A stretch of DNA of 33,245 bases. Origin: Gammaproteobacteria bacterium (GTDB lineage Bacteria; Pseudomonadota; Gammaproteobacteria; SURF-13). Below, in pieces: positions 24,783-33,245 of this stretch (the first letter of the stretch is position 1; each line of letters opens with the position of its first letter). Made by a program: the position numbers and the translations under genes. The DNA lies in assembly GCA_003599485.1 (NCBI GenBank), contig QZKM01000034.1, positions 1-33,245 of the forward strand. The letters run 5' to 3'. The notes beneath the pieces are model-generated. The model had not been told where the DNA came from. It saw only the letters and a list, made by a program, of their open reading frames with translations, and did not search any database.

Positions 24783-25475
24783 CTAAGCTGTGGCGCCCGC
24801 CTCATGTGGCAAGGGTACGGCCTGTGCGCTGCGCCGTTCGATATGGGAGTCAACCACATTTTTGACGGCGATCAACAGCCCCAGGCCGATGAACGCGCCG
24901 GGCGGCAGAATGGCGAGCAAAAAGCCGTGATAATGCTCAACCAGGGTAATGGTCCAGTCTTTCGCCGCTTCGCCGAACACGAGATGGGCGTTGGCCAATA
25001 ACGTTCCGTGTCCAAGGGATTCACGCAGCGCGCCAAGCAACACCAGGGCGAGCGCGGAGCCGAGACCCATCATGAAGCCGTCGGTGGCGGCGCGCGCCAC
25101 CGTATTTTTGGACGCGAACGCCTCGGCGCGCGCGATGATGATGCAGTTGGTGACGATGAGCGGGATAAAGATGCCGAGGATAGTGTGCAGTTCGTGCAGG
25201 TAGGCGTTCATGGCCAGTTCTATCGCCGTCACCACGCTGGCGATCACCAGCACGAACACCGGCAAACGGATCTCCGGCGTGACCAGGTTGCGGATCAGGG
25301 ACACGATGGTGTTGGACAGGGTGAGCGTCAGGAGGGTGGCGAGGCCCAGTCCCAGCGCATTGATCACGCTGTTGGAAACGGCGAGCAGCGGGCACAGTCC
25401 GAGGATTTGAACGAAGGCCGGGTTGTTGGCCCACAGACCATCGTGGACGATTTTGCCGTAAGGAGTTGCGCTCAT
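24783..25475 (-). CDS. rsxE: Rnf/Rsx electron transport complex subunit E
   Basis: An integral membrane subunit of the Rnf/Rsx ion-translocating ferredoxin:NAD oxidoreductase. It is 230 aa with about six transmembrane helices and sequence similarity to RsxA ([18 protein letters not shown]; the [12 protein letters not shown] motif in a membrane helix). The ATG at 25473-25475 is chosen because GAGGG lies eight nt upstream and gives the usual N-terminus; a longer frame would overlap rsxG. It is the sixth gene in the rsxABCDGE order. Confidence 0.95.
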   Translation of the reverse strand: MSATPYGKIVHDGLWANNPAFVQILGLCPLLAVSNSVINALGLGLATLLTLTLSNTIVSLIRNLVTPEIRLPVFVLVIASVVTAIELAMNAYLHELHTILGIFIPLIVTNCIIIARAEAFASKNTVARAATDGFMMGLGSALALVLLGALRESLGHGTLLANAHLVFGEAAKDWTITLVEHYHGFLLAILPPGAFIGLGLLIAVKNVVDSHIERRSAQAVPLPHEAGATA

Positions 25476-25485
25476 GATAGTACCC

Positions 25486-26136
25486 TCATTGGGCGGGAGC
25501 CGCCGCCGTGGCCGGCGCTGTGACCGGTGCAAACAGTTCGTCACGGTGCGCGGCGAAATAGTTTAAGGAATTATACACCGCTTTGACCACCGCGCGCGGG
25601 GTGATGGTGGCGCCGGTGAACTGGTCGAACGCGCCGCCGTCTTTTTTCACTTTCCATTGACCGGGCTGCGGATCGCTCAGCGAGCGCCCGGTGAATTTCA
25701 GAATCCAGCCGGAGCGCGCCTCTTCGATGGGATCGCCGAGGCCGGGCGTCTCGCGGTGTCCGATCACGCGCACCCCGGCCAGTGTGCCGTCGTAGCGGAT
25801 GGCGATGAGCAGCTTGATCGGGCCGCTGTAGCCGTCTGGCGCGATCACCGGAGTGAATACCGCCGCCACGGGTATACCGCCTTTACGCGCACGGTGCACC
25901 TTTACCGTCTTCGGCCCCAGTTCCGGCGCAGTGACGTCCAGCGTGTCGCTGAGCAGGTCATTATCATGCTGACCGGTGGGCAGGAGCGCATGCAATTTTT
26001 GCAACAGCGATGCGCGCTCGCTCTCTGCGATGCGCGCGCGCGTCTGATCAAAGGTGTAGGCGACGATGGCCGTGCCCGCCACCGCAAACAGGGCCAGCGC
26101 CACGCCGGTGCGCAACATGTGCCGGGTCAGCGCCAT
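25486..26136 (-). CDS. rsxG: Rnf/Rsx electron transport complex subunit G
   Basis: The 216-aa RsxG/RnfG subunit has an N-terminal membrane anchor (about 8-28) and a periplasmic FMN-binding domain. The covalent FMN attachment motif reads [12 protein letters not shown], with the threonine of the (S/T)GAT(I/V)T signature as the flavin ester site. [14 protein letters not shown] is the second family motif. The start immediately follows the rsxD stop (TAG-ATG), and the stop lies ten nt before rsxE. Confidence 0.95.
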   Translation of the reverse strand: MALTRHMLRTGVALALFAVAGTAIVAYTFDQTRARIAESERASLLQKLHALLPTGQHDNDLLSDTLDVTAPELGPKTVKVHRARKGGIPVAAVFTPVIAPDGYSGPIKLLIAIRYDGTLAGVRVIGHRETPGLGDPIEEARSGWILKFTGRSLSDPQPGQWKVKKDGGAFDQFTGATITPRAVVKAVYNSLNYFAAHRDELFAPVTAPATAAAPAQ

Positions 26137-27171
26137 CTATTTTTTATGCCCGAATACGCGCGGCTGCGTGTAGTGATCTATCAGCGGCGCCGCCATGTTC
26201 ATCAGCAGCACGGCGAACGCGATGCCGTCGGGGTAGCCGCCCCAGGCGCGGATGATATAGGTGAGGATGCCGATGCCCGCGCCGTAATACAGTTTTCCGC
26301 GCGGCGTGGTGCACGCCGACACCGGGTCGGTGGCGATGAAAAACGCGCCCAGCATCGCCGCGCCGCTGAACAGATGAAACGCGGGAGACACATAAGCGTC
26401 GCCGTTGAACAGATGAAATGCGGTGGACATCACCAACAAGCCGCCCAGCAGCGCCACGGGGATGTGCCAGGTGATGACTTTTTTATACATCATCCACAGC
26501 CCGCCCGCCAGAAACAGTCCGTTGATCCATTCCCAGCCCAGCCCGCCCAGGCTGCCGAACACGGGACTGGCGCGGCGCGCGGCTTCAACCGTCTCGCCCA
26601 GGTGAAGATGGGTCTTGAGCGTATCGAGCGGCGTCGCGGCGCTCACCGCGTCCAGCGTCAAGCCGGGTGGCGCCGCGCCGCTGAAAATCACCTGGGCGGC
26701 TTGCGCAAAACTCAGCGCGTGCCCGCTCACCGTTTCCGGAGCGAGCCACTGCGTCATCTCGCGCGGAAAGGAGATGAGCAGCACCACGTAGCCCGCCATC
26801 GCGGGATTGAAGGGGTTGCAGCCGAGTCCGCCGTACAATTGTTTTGCGACCACGATGGCGAACGCCGTCCCGATCAGGGTAATCCACCACGGCGCAAGCG
26901 GCGGCAGAGACAGCGCGAGCAAAAAAGCGGTGACCAGCGCGCTGCCGTCGAGCAGAAACGGCTTGATGGGACGTCCGCGTGCGGCGAGCATGACGGCCTC
27001 GCTGGCGAGCGCGACAATAGCTGCAAGCATCACGTTTACCGCCACGCCCCAGCCGAAAAACCAGATAGTGGCGATCACGCCGGGGATCAGCGCGTAGATC
27101 ACGCGCAGCATCACGCTGGAAACGGGCGCGGCGCTGTGCAAATGCGGTGAACTGGACGTTTGCATGTTCAA
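26137..27171 (-). CDS. rsxD: Rnf/Rsx electron transport complex subunit D
   Basis: A polytopic membrane subunit of 344 aa with eight or more helices. The flavin-binding threonine lies in LDAVSAATPLDTLKT, the RnfD equivalent of SGAT. GLGCNPFNPAMAGYVVLL and FFIATDPVSACTTPRGK are RnfD/NqrB family motifs. It contributes to ion translocation coupled to electron flow between ferredoxin and NAD. The start overlaps the rsxC stop by four bases; a second ATG two codons later is equally possible. Confidence 0.96.
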   Translation of the reverse strand: MNMQTSSSPHLHSAAPVSSVMLRVIYALIPGVIATIWFFGWGVAVNVMLAAIVALASEAVMLAARGRPIKPFLLDGSALVTAFLLALSLPPLAPWWITLIGTAFAIVVAKQLYGGLGCNPFNPAMAGYVVLLISFPREMTQWLAPETVSGHALSFAQAAQVIFSGAAPPGLTLDAVSAATPLDTLKTHLHLGETVEAARRASPVFGSLGGLGWEWINGLFLAGGLWMMYKKVITWHIPVALLGGLLVMSTAFHLFNGDAYVSPAFHLFSGAAMLGAFFIATDPVSACTTPRGKLYYGAGIGILTYIIRAWGGYPDGIAFAVLLMNMAAPLIDHYTQPRVFGHKK

Positions 27172-28640
27172 TGCGGCGCCGTTTCGCGCGGCGCGTTTTT
27201 GCCCGCCAGTTCCGCTTTTTTCTGCGCGTGACGCGCCTCGCGCTCGGCCTTTTCCTGCGCCAGGCGCGCCAGACGGAACTCATGCCGTGCACGCGCCACG
27301 TCCGCTTTCTGTTTCTCGCGCTCACGCGTCCAGATTTCGCCCTTGGCGTAGCGGTAGTATTGCACCAGTGGAATGTGGCTCGGACACACCGCCGCGCAAC
27401 AGCCGCATTCGATACAGTCGAACAAATTGTAATTTTGCGCCTTGTCGAACTCCTTGGCGTGCGCGTGCCAGTACAGTTGTTGCGGCAGCAGATTGGCCGG
27501 GCAGGCCTCGGCGCACGCGCCGCAGCGTATACAGGGCATGGCGGCTTGCACGGCGGGAGCATGTTCCGCGGCCAGCAGACAGTTGGTAGTTTTGACCACG
27601 GGCGCGCTGGAGGTGTGTACGCTGAAACCCATCATGGGTCCGCCCATCACCAGATGTCCGATGGAAGATGGGTCCGCGCCGCACTGCTGCAGCAGTTCGG
27701 CCATGGGCGTTCCGAGCAGGACTTCCAGATTGCGCGGCTCAGGCACGCCGGGGCCGGTGATCGTGACGTAACGCGAGATGAGCGGCTCGCCAAGCTGCAC
27801 CGCGCGATGCACCGCGGCGGCGGTGGCCACGTTGTGGCACACGATGCCGATGTGTACCGGCAGGCCATTGCTTGGCACTTCCCTGCCGGTGAGCACGTGG
27901 ATCAACTGTTTTTCACCGCCGGCCGGATAGCGCGTCGGCACCTGAATGACTTGAATGCCGTCAATGCGTAACTCCCGCAGTGCGCGCACCAGAGCCGCGT
28001 ACGCCTCTGGCTTGTTGTCCTCGATGCCGATGATGCAGTGCGCGGCATGCAGCGCGTGACGCATGATCCGGATGCCATGAATGATTTCGGCGGCGCGCTC
28101 GCGCATCAGCATGTCATCGCAGGTGATATAGGGTTCGCATTCCGCCGCGTTCAGAATCAGCGTGTCCACCGTCTTGCCGAGCGGATTGAGCTTGATGAAG
28201 CTCGGAAAACCCGCGCCGCCGAGGCCCACGATGCCCGCCTCGCGGATCAGGTTGCGCAGGTGGCTGGGGTCTTGCGCGGTGTAATCCGGCGTGGGATGGC
28301 GCTCGCACCACTGTTCCGCGCCGTCGGTCTCAATCACGATGCACGGCGCGCTCAAGCCCGAAGGGTGGGGCACGGGGAAATCGCCGGCGGCGATCACCGT
28401 CCCGGAACTGGAGGCATGCACCGGCGCGCTCACGTAGCCTTCCGCACGCGCGATCACCTGACCTTTGAGCACGCGCTCGCCCACGGCGACGACGGGTTTC
28501 GCCTCCGCGCCGATGTGCTGGTGCAGGGGCAGGGTCAAGCGCTTGGGCAGGCGCGCGCGCTGTGTTGGAAGTCGAGTGGATTCCGTCTTATGTCCGGAGA
28601 GATGCAACCCGCCGGGGAAGCGCCACAGTTTGGCGTTCAT
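27168..28640 (-). CDS. rsxC: Rnf/Rsx electron transport complex subunit C
   Basis: The peripheral NADH-binding subunit of Rnf/Rsx. From the ATG at 28638-28640 it is 490 aa; longer frames run into rsxB. The glycine-rich [16 protein letters not shown] binds NADH/FMN, as in NuoF-like proteins. Two ferredoxin-type 4Fe-4S motifs lie at [15 protein letters not shown] and [15 protein letters not shown]. The charged Lys/Ala/Arg C-terminal tail is short compared with the long repeats in E. coli RsxC. Start and stop overlap rsxB and rsxD by four bases each. Confidence 0.96.
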   Translation of the reverse strand: MNAKLWRFPGGLHLSGHKTESTRLPTQRARLPKRLTLPLHQHIGAEAKPVVAVGERVLKGQVIARAEGYVSAPVHASSSGTVIAAGDFPVPHPSGLSAPCIVIETDGAEQWCERHPTPDYTAQDPSHLRNLIREAGIVGLGGAGFPSFIKLNPLGKTVDTLILNAAECEPYITCDDMLMRERAAEIIHGIRIMRHALHAAHCIIGIEDNKPEAYAALVRALRELRIDGIQVIQVPTRYPAGGEKQLIHVLTGREVPSNGLPVHIGIVCHNVATAAAVHRAVQLGEPLISRYVTITGPGVPEPRNLEVLLGTPMAELLQQCGADPSSIGHLVMGGPMMGFSVHTSSAPVVKTTNCLLAAEHAPAVQAAMPCIRCGACAEACPANLLPQQLYWHAHAKEFDKAQNYNLFDCIECGCCAAVCPSHIPLVQYYRYAKGEIWTREREKQKADVARARHEFRLARLAQEKAEREARHAQKKAELAGKNAPRETAPH

Positions 28641-29188
28641 GCATGGCTCCCCGCGGCTTCCAAGGGCGCCTGCCATTTCCAACTGCGGATATCCTGCTGC
28701 ACCGGAGCCATGCGGATGCAGTCCACAGGACAGGGCGCGACGCACAGTTCGCAGCCGGTGCATTCCTGTTCGATCACGGTATGCATCTGCTTGGCCGCGC
28801 CGAGTATCGCGTCCACCGGGCAGGCCTGGATGCACAGGGTGCAACCGATGCACAGCGGCTCGTCAATCACCGCCACCATTTTCGGCTTCACCGCGCCATG
28901 CCTGGCGTTGAGCGGCTTGGGGTCGCGCCCTAGCAGATCGGCCAGCGCGATGATCCCGGCTTCGCCACCGGGCGGGCACTGGTTGATGTCCGCCTCGCCC
29001 TTGGCGATGGCTTCGGCATAAGGGCGGCAGCCGGGATAGGTGCACTGGCCGCACTGCGTCTGCGGCAGCAGCGCGTCTATCTTGTCCACCAGAGGATCGC
29101 CCTCGACCTTGAAGCGCACCGCGGCGAACCCAAGAATCAAGCCGAACGCCGCCGCCAGGGCGGTGAATGCGAGGATCGCGGACAGCAT
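28637..29188 (-). CDS. rsxB: Rnf/Rsx electron transport complex subunit B
   Basis: A 183-aa iron-sulfur subunit. It has an N-terminal transmembrane anchor (about 1-25), the 4Fe-4S motif [16 protein letters not shown] (about 48-63) and two ferredoxin clusters ([16 protein letters not shown] and [16 protein letters not shown]). It relays electrons between ferredoxin and the membrane subunits. The gene overlaps the end of rsxA by one base. Confidence 0.97.
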   Translation of the reverse strand: MLSAILAFTALAAAFGLILGFAAVRFKVEGDPLVDKIDALLPQTQCGQCTYPGCRPYAEAIAKGEADINQCPPGGEAGIIALADLLGRDPKPLNARHGAVKPKMVAVIDEPLCIGCTLCIQACPVDAILGAAKQMHTVIEQECTGCELCVAPCPVDCIRMAPVQQDIRSWKWQAPLEAAGSHA

Positions 29189-29769
29189 CAGGCTTTAATC
29201 AGGCCGGAGAAGCCCATGAAGGCGAGCGACATGAGACCGGCGGTGACCAGCGCAATGGCCGGCCCGCGAAACGCCACCGGCACGTCGGCCGCTAGGATGC
29301 GTTCGCGCAGCGCGGCGAACAAAATCAGAATCAGGGAAAATCCCGCCGCGGCGCCGAAGCCGAACAGCGCGGAATGCAAAAAGCCGTGCTGCTCCTGCAC
29401 GTTGAGCAGCGCCACGCCCAGCACCGCGCAGTTGGTGGTGATCAGCGGCAGGTAGATGCCCAGCACCTGATACAGCAGCGGACTGGTTTTGTGCACCACC
29501 ATCTCGGTGAATTGCACCACCGCCGCAATCACCACGATGAACGCGATGGTGCGCAGATACTCTATGCCCAGCGGCTGCAGCAGATATTCATTGACCAGAT
29601 AACTGCAAATGGAGGAGAGGGTGAGCACGAACGTGGTGGCGAGCGCCATGCCCATGGACGTTTCCAGCTTGCGCGACACGCCCATGAACGGGCACAGGCC
29701 CAGAAACTTCACCAGCACGAAGTTGTTTACCAGCACGGTGCTGACAAGGATGAGCGCGTATTCAGCCAT
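29188..29769 (-). CDS. rsxA: Rnf/Rsx electron transport complex subunit A
   Basis: A 193-aa integral membrane subunit with six helices, homologous to RsxE. It begins [21 protein letters not shown] with the FLGLCPFMG motif. The second half-helix [13 protein letters not shown] contains the conserved Cys. It is the first gene of the rsx operon, with a consensus -10 box about 30 bp upstream. In E. coli the Rsx complex keeps SoxR reduced; in autotrophs Rnf can make reduced ferredoxin. Which applies here cannot be read from sequence. Confidence 0.97.
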   Translation of the reverse strand: MAEYALILVSTVLVNNFVLVKFLGLCPFMGVSRKLETSMGMALATTFVLTLSSICSYLVNEYLLQPLGIEYLRTIAFIVVIAAVVQFTEMVVHKTSPLLYQVLGIYLPLITTNCAVLGVALLNVQEQHGFLHSALFGFGAAAGFSLILILFAALRERILAADVPVAFRGPAIALVTAGLMSLAFMGFSGLIKA

Positions 29770-29799
29770 GGCCGCCGGGGATTCCAGGTAAGAGCCTGC

Positions 29800-29823
29800 A
29801 TTATAGGGGCGGCTCTACATAAA
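29800..29823 (-). promoter_or_regulatory. Candidate rsxA promoter
   Basis: TATAAT on the minus strand (29800-29805) lies about 30 bp before the rsxA ATG. A loose TTTTTG-like -35 sits roughly 18 bp further upstream, in a very AT-rich stretch (about 29818-29870) that could act as an UP element. The -10 is good and the -35 is weak. No clear terminator hairpin is seen for the convergent-side metG end within this 106-bp gap. Confidence 0.45.
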
Positions 29824-29875
29824 CAAAAAGAATATTATTATATATTTATATGAATTTTAATTATATAAAAACGGC

Positions 29876-31924
29876 TTATTTGACCCGCATACCGGGCTGC
29901 GCGCCCGCGTGAGGCTCCAGTATCCACAAATCCTTCCCGCCCGGTCCGGCGGCCAGCACCATCCCTTCCGACAGGCCAAACTTCATCTTGCGCGGCGCGA
30001 GATTGGCCACCATCACCGTGAGCCTGCCTTCGAGATCGGCGGGCTGGTAAGCCGATTTAATGCCCGCGAACACGGTGCGCGGTTTTTCCTCGCCGATGTC
30101 CAGCGTGAGCTTCAACAACTTCTCCGCGCCTTCGACGTCTTCCGCCTTGACTATGCGCGCGATGCGCAGGTCAATTCTGGCGAAGTCATCAATGGTGATG
30201 GCGTCCGAGCTTTCACCGGCTGACGGTGTGGGCGTGGCGGTTTTCATAGTAGCCGTTTCCTTGCTCGCTTCGAGCATAGCTTCGATTCGCTTTGGTTCAA
30301 TGCGGGTCATGAGGTGCTCATAGTTATTCATTTTCAGCGGAGAAAAGGACAAATCGTTCCAGGCCAGTTTCCTGGAGATGTTGAACAGGCCGGCAACCCC
30401 TTCCGATAACGAGGGCAATATGGGCGATAGATAAATCGTCAACACATAGAACGCGTGGATGCAATCGCTGCATACATCGTGCAGTTTCTGGCTATGCGCC
30501 GGATTTCTGGCCAGCTCCCATGGCTTGTGTTTGTCAAAATACTGGTTGATATGATCAGCCGCTTTCATCACAGCGCGCAGCACTTTGCCGTATTCCCTCT
30601 GCGCATAGGCGGCGGTGATCTCGTTTGCCGCATCCATGGCCGCGAGCGTACAGGCGCGATTGATGAACTCGCCTTTATAGTGCGCCTCGGACAAAACGCC
30701 CTCAAAATGATTGGTCAGGAATCCCGCCGCCCGGCTTGCAATATTGATGTACTTGCCAATCAGGTCGCTATTCACTCGCGCCACGAAATCATCCAAGTTT
30801 AAATCAATATCCTCCATCGTGCTGTTGAGCTTTGTCGCGTAGTAATAACGCAGATACTCCGGATTCAGATGATCGAGATACGTGCGCGCGGTGATAAAAG
30901 TGCCGCGTGATTTGGACATCTTCTGGCCGTTTACGGTAAGAAAGCCGTGGGCGTAAATCGCGGTGGGCTTGCGGTAGCCCGCGCCTTCGAGCATCGCGGG
31001 CCAGAACAGGGCGTGGAAATACAGGATGTCCTTGCCGATAAAATGGTAAAGCTCAATGTCACTGTCCTTGCGCCAGTAGTCATCAAAATTGATGCCTTTG
31101 CGCTCACAATAATTTTTGAAACTCGCCATATAGCCGACCGGCGCATCGAGCCAGACGTAAAAATATTTATCTTTGGCGTCGGGAATCTTGAAGCCGAAAT
31201 AAGGCGCATCGCGCGAAATGTCCCAGTCCTGTAAACCCGCGGCGAACCACTCGTCCAGCTTGTTGGCCGCTTCCGATTGCACGTGACGCGGCTGCGTGAT
31301 GTCCGGAAACAACCAGGTACGCAGGTCGTCGGCGAAATCGCCGAGCTTGAAGAAATAGTGCTCGGACTCTTTTTCAACGGGCTTGGCGCCGGAGAGCACG
31401 GAGACCGGGTTTTTCAAATCCGTCGGCGAGTAGGTCGCGCCGCACGCCTCGCAACTGTCTCCGTACTGATCCTTGGCGCCGCAGCGCGGGCACTCGCCTT
31501 TTATAAAGCGATCAGGCAGAAACAGGCTTTTGACCGGATCGTACGCCTGCTTGATGGTGCGCTGCGTGATGTGACCACCCTTGCGCAGCTTCAGATAAAT
31601 ATCGCGCACCAACGCCTCGTTCTCCGGCGAGTGCGTGGAGTGGTAATTGTCGAACTTGACGCCAAAGGCGTGGAAGTCGGCCAGATGTTCCTTGTGCATG
31701 CGTTCGATCAACGCTTCCGGCGCAATGCCCTCGGCTTCGGCGCGCAGCATGATGGGCGTGCCGTGCGCGTCGTCGGCGCACACATAGGTGCAGTCGTGCC
31801 CCTGCATCTTCTGAAACCGCACCCAGATGTCGGTCTGGACGTATTCCACCAGATGGCCGAGGTGGATCGGCCCGTTGGCGTAGGGGAGGGCGCTGGTGAC
31901 GAGGATTTTTCTTTTTGAGGTCAT
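29876..31924 (-). CDS. metG: Methionyl-tRNA synthetase
   Basis: A class I synthetase that charges initiator and elongator tRNA-Met. The 682-aa protein has the HIGH-type motif PIHLGHL (about 18-24) and the zinc-binding [18 protein letters not shown] (about 145-162). KMSKSRGTF is followed by the anticodon-binding helical domain and a C-terminal tRNA-binding (OB-fold) domain of about 100 residues that dimerises the enzyme. It is the long MetG1 type found in gammaproteobacteria. It is transcribed divergently from apbC. Confidence 0.98.
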   Translation of the reverse strand: MTSKRKILVTSALPYANGPIHLGHLVEYVQTDIWVRFQKMQGHDCTYVCADDAHGTPIMLRAEAEGIAPEALIERMHKEHLADFHAFGVKFDNYHSTHSPENEALVRDIYLKLRKGGHITQRTIKQAYDPVKSLFLPDRFIKGECPRCGAKDQYGDSCEACGATYSPTDLKNPVSVLSGAKPVEKESEHYFFKLGDFADDLRTWLFPDITQPRHVQSEAANKLDEWFAAGLQDWDISRDAPYFGFKIPDAKDKYFYVWLDAPVGYMASFKNYCERKGINFDDYWRKDSDIELYHFIGKDILYFHALFWPAMLEGAGYRKPTAIYAHGFLTVNGQKMSKSRGTFITARTYLDHLNPEYLRYYYATKLNSTMEDIDLNLDDFVARVNSDLIGKYINIASRAAGFLTNHFEGVLSEAHYKGEFINRACTLAAMDAANEITAAYAQREYGKVLRAVMKAADHINQYFDKHKPWELARNPAHSQKLHDVCSDCIHAFYVLTIYLSPILPSLSEGVAGLFNISRKLAWNDLSFSPLKMNNYEHLMTRIEPKRIEAMLEASKETATMKTATPTPSAGESSDAITIDDFARIDLRIARIVKAEDVEGAEKLLKLTLDIGEEKPRTVFAGIKSAYQPADLEGRLTVMVANLAPRKMKFGLSEGMVLAAGPGGKDLWILEPHAGAQPGMRVK

Positions 31925-31958
31925 GGGGGCGTTGGTGGTGATGTCATGGCGCTTGGCT

Positions 31959-31968
31959 TATAATTATA
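31959..31968. promoter_or_regulatory. Overlapping divergent -10 boxes, metG / apbC
   Basis: The sequence TATAATTATA contains a consensus TATAAT on the plus strand (31959-31964, toward apbC) and another on the minus strand (31963-31968, toward metG). They share two bases in the 90-bp gap. Neither has a strong -35 at 16-18 bp. If both work, the two promoters would exclude each other. Confidence 0.45.
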
Positions 31969-32014
31969 CGTTTGGCGCGCGGAAAAGGACATCGAAGCCG
32001 CGGAATGAGGCGAC

Positions 32015-33106
32015 ATGGGCGGTATTTCACAAACGGATGTAGAAACCCTGCTGAAAGAAGTGGTAGACCCCTGCCTGGGGCAAGACCTGGTTACGGCCAG
32101 GGCGGTGAAAAACATCGCTGTATCGGACGATGGGGTGAGCGTCGAGATCGTGCTGGGCTATCCGGCCAAGGGCTGCCAGGAACAGCTCGCAGAGCAGGTG
32201 CGTAAAAAGTTGCAGTCTTTGCCCGGCCTCAAACGCGCCGAGGTCAAGGTAAGTTCGCACATTACCGTGCACGCGGTGCAGCGCGGCGTGAAACCGCATC
32301 CGGCAATCAAGAACATCATTGCCGTGGCCTCCGGCAAGGGCGGCGTGGGCAAGTCCACCACGGCGGTGAACCTGGCGCTGGCGCTGGCCGCCGAGGGCGC
32401 GAACGCAGGCATACTGGACGCCGACATCTACGGCCCCAGCCAGCCGCGCATGCTGGGCGGGAACGAGCGCCCGGTATCCAAGGACGGCAAGAGCATGGAG
32501 CCGGTGCTGCGACATGGCATCCAGTCCATGTCCATCGGTTACCTGATAGATGAAGAGACGCCCATGATCTGGCGCGGGCCGATGGTGACCACCGCCCTGG
32601 AGCAGTTGCTCAACGACACGCGCTGGCAGGACGTGGACTACCTGGTGGTGGACCTGCCGCCCGGCACCGGCGATATCCAGCTTACGCTGTCGCAGAAGAT
32701 TCCGGTGAGCGGGGCGGTGATCGTCACCACGCCGCAGGACATCGCGCTGCTCGACGCGCGCAAGGCGCTCAAGATGTTTCAGAAGGTCGAGGTGCCGGTG
32801 CTCGGCATCATCGAAAACATGAGCACGCACATTTGCAGCCAGTGCGGACACGAAGAGCACATCTTCGGCGCGGGCGGCGGCGAGCGCATGGCCGAACAAT
32901 ATGACGTGGACTTGCTGGGCTCGCTGCCGCTGGATATTTCAATCCGCGAGAACGCCGACAACGGCCATCCCAGCGTGATGGCTGAGCCCGACGGCCGCAT
33001 CGCGCAAATATACCGCGACATCGCGCGCAAGGTGGCGGCCAAACTCGCGCTCCAGGCCAGGGACTTCAGTGCTAAATTTCCAAAGATTGTCATTCAAAAT
33101 ACTTGA
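32015..33106 (+). CDS. apbC: Iron-sulfur cluster carrier protein ApbC/Mrp
   Basis: A P-loop ATPase of the Mrp/NBP35 family that binds and delivers 4Fe-4S clusters. The 363-aa protein has an N-terminal MIP18/DUF59 domain (about 1-80), the deviant Walker A GKGGVGKST (about 108-116), DADIYGPSQPRMLG, the PPGTGD box, and the C-terminal CSQCGHEE cluster-binding CxxC. It starts at the ATG at 32015. It may serve the many iron-sulfur proteins in this window (GlcF, RsxB, RsxC, Nth), which is inference. Repeat copy 3 begins five nt after its stop. Confidence 0.96.
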   Translation: MGGISQTDVETLLKEVVDPCLGQDLVTARAVKNIAVSDDGVSVEIVLGYPAKGCQEQLAEQVRKKLQSLPGLKRAEVKVSSHITVHAVQRGVKPHPAIKNIIAVASGKGGVGKSTTAVNLALALAAEGANAGILDADIYGPSQPRMLGGNERPVSKDGKSMEPVLRHGIQSMSIGYLIDEETPMIWRGPMVTTALEQLLNDTRWQDVDYLVVDLPPGTGDIQLTLSQKIPVSGAVIVTTPQDIALLDARKALKMFQKVEVPVLGIIENMSTHICSQCGHEEHIFGAGGGERMAEQYDVDLLGSLPLDISIRENADNGHPSVMAEPDGRIAQIYRDIARKVAAKLALQARDFSAKFPKIVIQNT

Positions 33107-33110
33107 ACTA

Positions 33111-33166
33111 CAGTGGCGAGCAGCGAGTGGCCAGGGGTGACGCTTTCCCTCGCCACTCGCCACCAG
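33111..33166. repeat. Palindromic GAGTGGC-heptamer repeat, copy 3
   Basis: It begins CAGTGGCGAG, as the other copies do, and has an AGGGGTGA core shared with copy 1. The right arm CTCGCCACTCGCCACCAG mirrors the left arm in reverse complement. It fills the apbC/dcd gap and starts five nt after the apbC stop. It is shorter than copies 1 and 2. Confidence 0.8.
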
Positions 33167-33196
33167 TAACCCGCTGCTAACTTAAGGAGCATTTGA

Positions 33197-33245
33197 TTGA
33201 GCATCAAATCAGACAAATGGATCCGCCGCATGGCGGAGCAGCACG
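33197..33245 (+). CDS. dcd: dCTP deaminase, N-terminus only
   Basis: The frame opens with TTG at 33197 and reads SIKSDKWIRRMAEQH after the start, the characteristic N-terminus of dCTP deaminase, which makes dUTP for thymidylate synthesis. AAGGAG at 33184-33189, seven nt upstream, supports the TTG start. The gene runs off the window. apbC followed by dcd is a common proteobacterial order. Confidence 0.9.
   Translation, partial: MSIKSDKWIRRMAEQH

Noticed and set aside
25657-27150. 497-codon open frame opposite rsxG and rsxD
   Set aside because: It spans two well-supported genes and has only Arg/His/Gln-rich antisense-like composition.

Overview
The window is 33 kb of GC-rich, densely packed bacterial chromosome. 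Gene content and order point to a gammaproteobacterium: thrS-infC-rpmI-rplT, surE-pcm-yqaA-nlpD, rsxABCDGE followed by nth, and metG divergent from the apbC/mrp gene. A glycolate oxidase operon that ends in a glyoxylate aminotransferase suggests an autotroph or facultative autotroph that salvages photorespiratory carbon. That lifestyle is inference, because no carbon-fixation gene is visible.

Layout. 1-2756 (minus): translation genes thrS, infC (which appears to start at AUC), rpmI and the first codons of rplT. 2765-2926: a palindromic GAGTGGC-type repeat and tRNA-Val(GAC). 2984-6273: uvrB (minus) divergent from an aspartate aminotransferase (plus). 6270-11580 (minus): glcD-glcE-glcF, a small DUF3147 membrane protein and a glyoxylate aminotransferase. 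11636-14395 (plus): surE-pcm-yqaA-nlpD, each overlapping the next by 1-4 nt. rpoS, which usually follows nlpD in gammaproteobacteria, is absent.

14396-16822 is an accessory island of different texture, with AT-rich stretches and orphan genes. On the minus strand it holds what I read as integron gene cassettes without an integrase: an ORF-less cassette of 137 bp, a 707-bp cassette with a membrane-anchored protein of unknown function, and the start of a third cassette interrupted by a 155-bp MITE flanked by TTAA duplications. It also carries a degenerate hicB-like antitoxin remnant, an orphan 112-aa gene with a leader hairpin, and an Mth938-domain protein.

16983-20647 (plus) is alaC-hom-thrC, the alanine and threonine biosynthesis genes, with a second palindromic repeat at the alaC/hom junction. 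20688-22307 (plus) pairs an unusual membrane-anchored class III nucleotidyl cyclase homologue carrying a PEGA domain with a TPR lipoprotein. 22322-29769 (minus) is rsxABCDGE, an AsmA-family gene, nth and a DUF1841 gene. 29876-33245 holds metG (minus), apbC (plus), a third copy of the repeat and the start of dcd (plus).

The most novel material is the integrase-less cassette and MITE island where rpoS would normally sit, the three-copy heptamer palindrome that abuts the thrS and hom start codons, and the cyclase-PEGA/lipoprotein pair.
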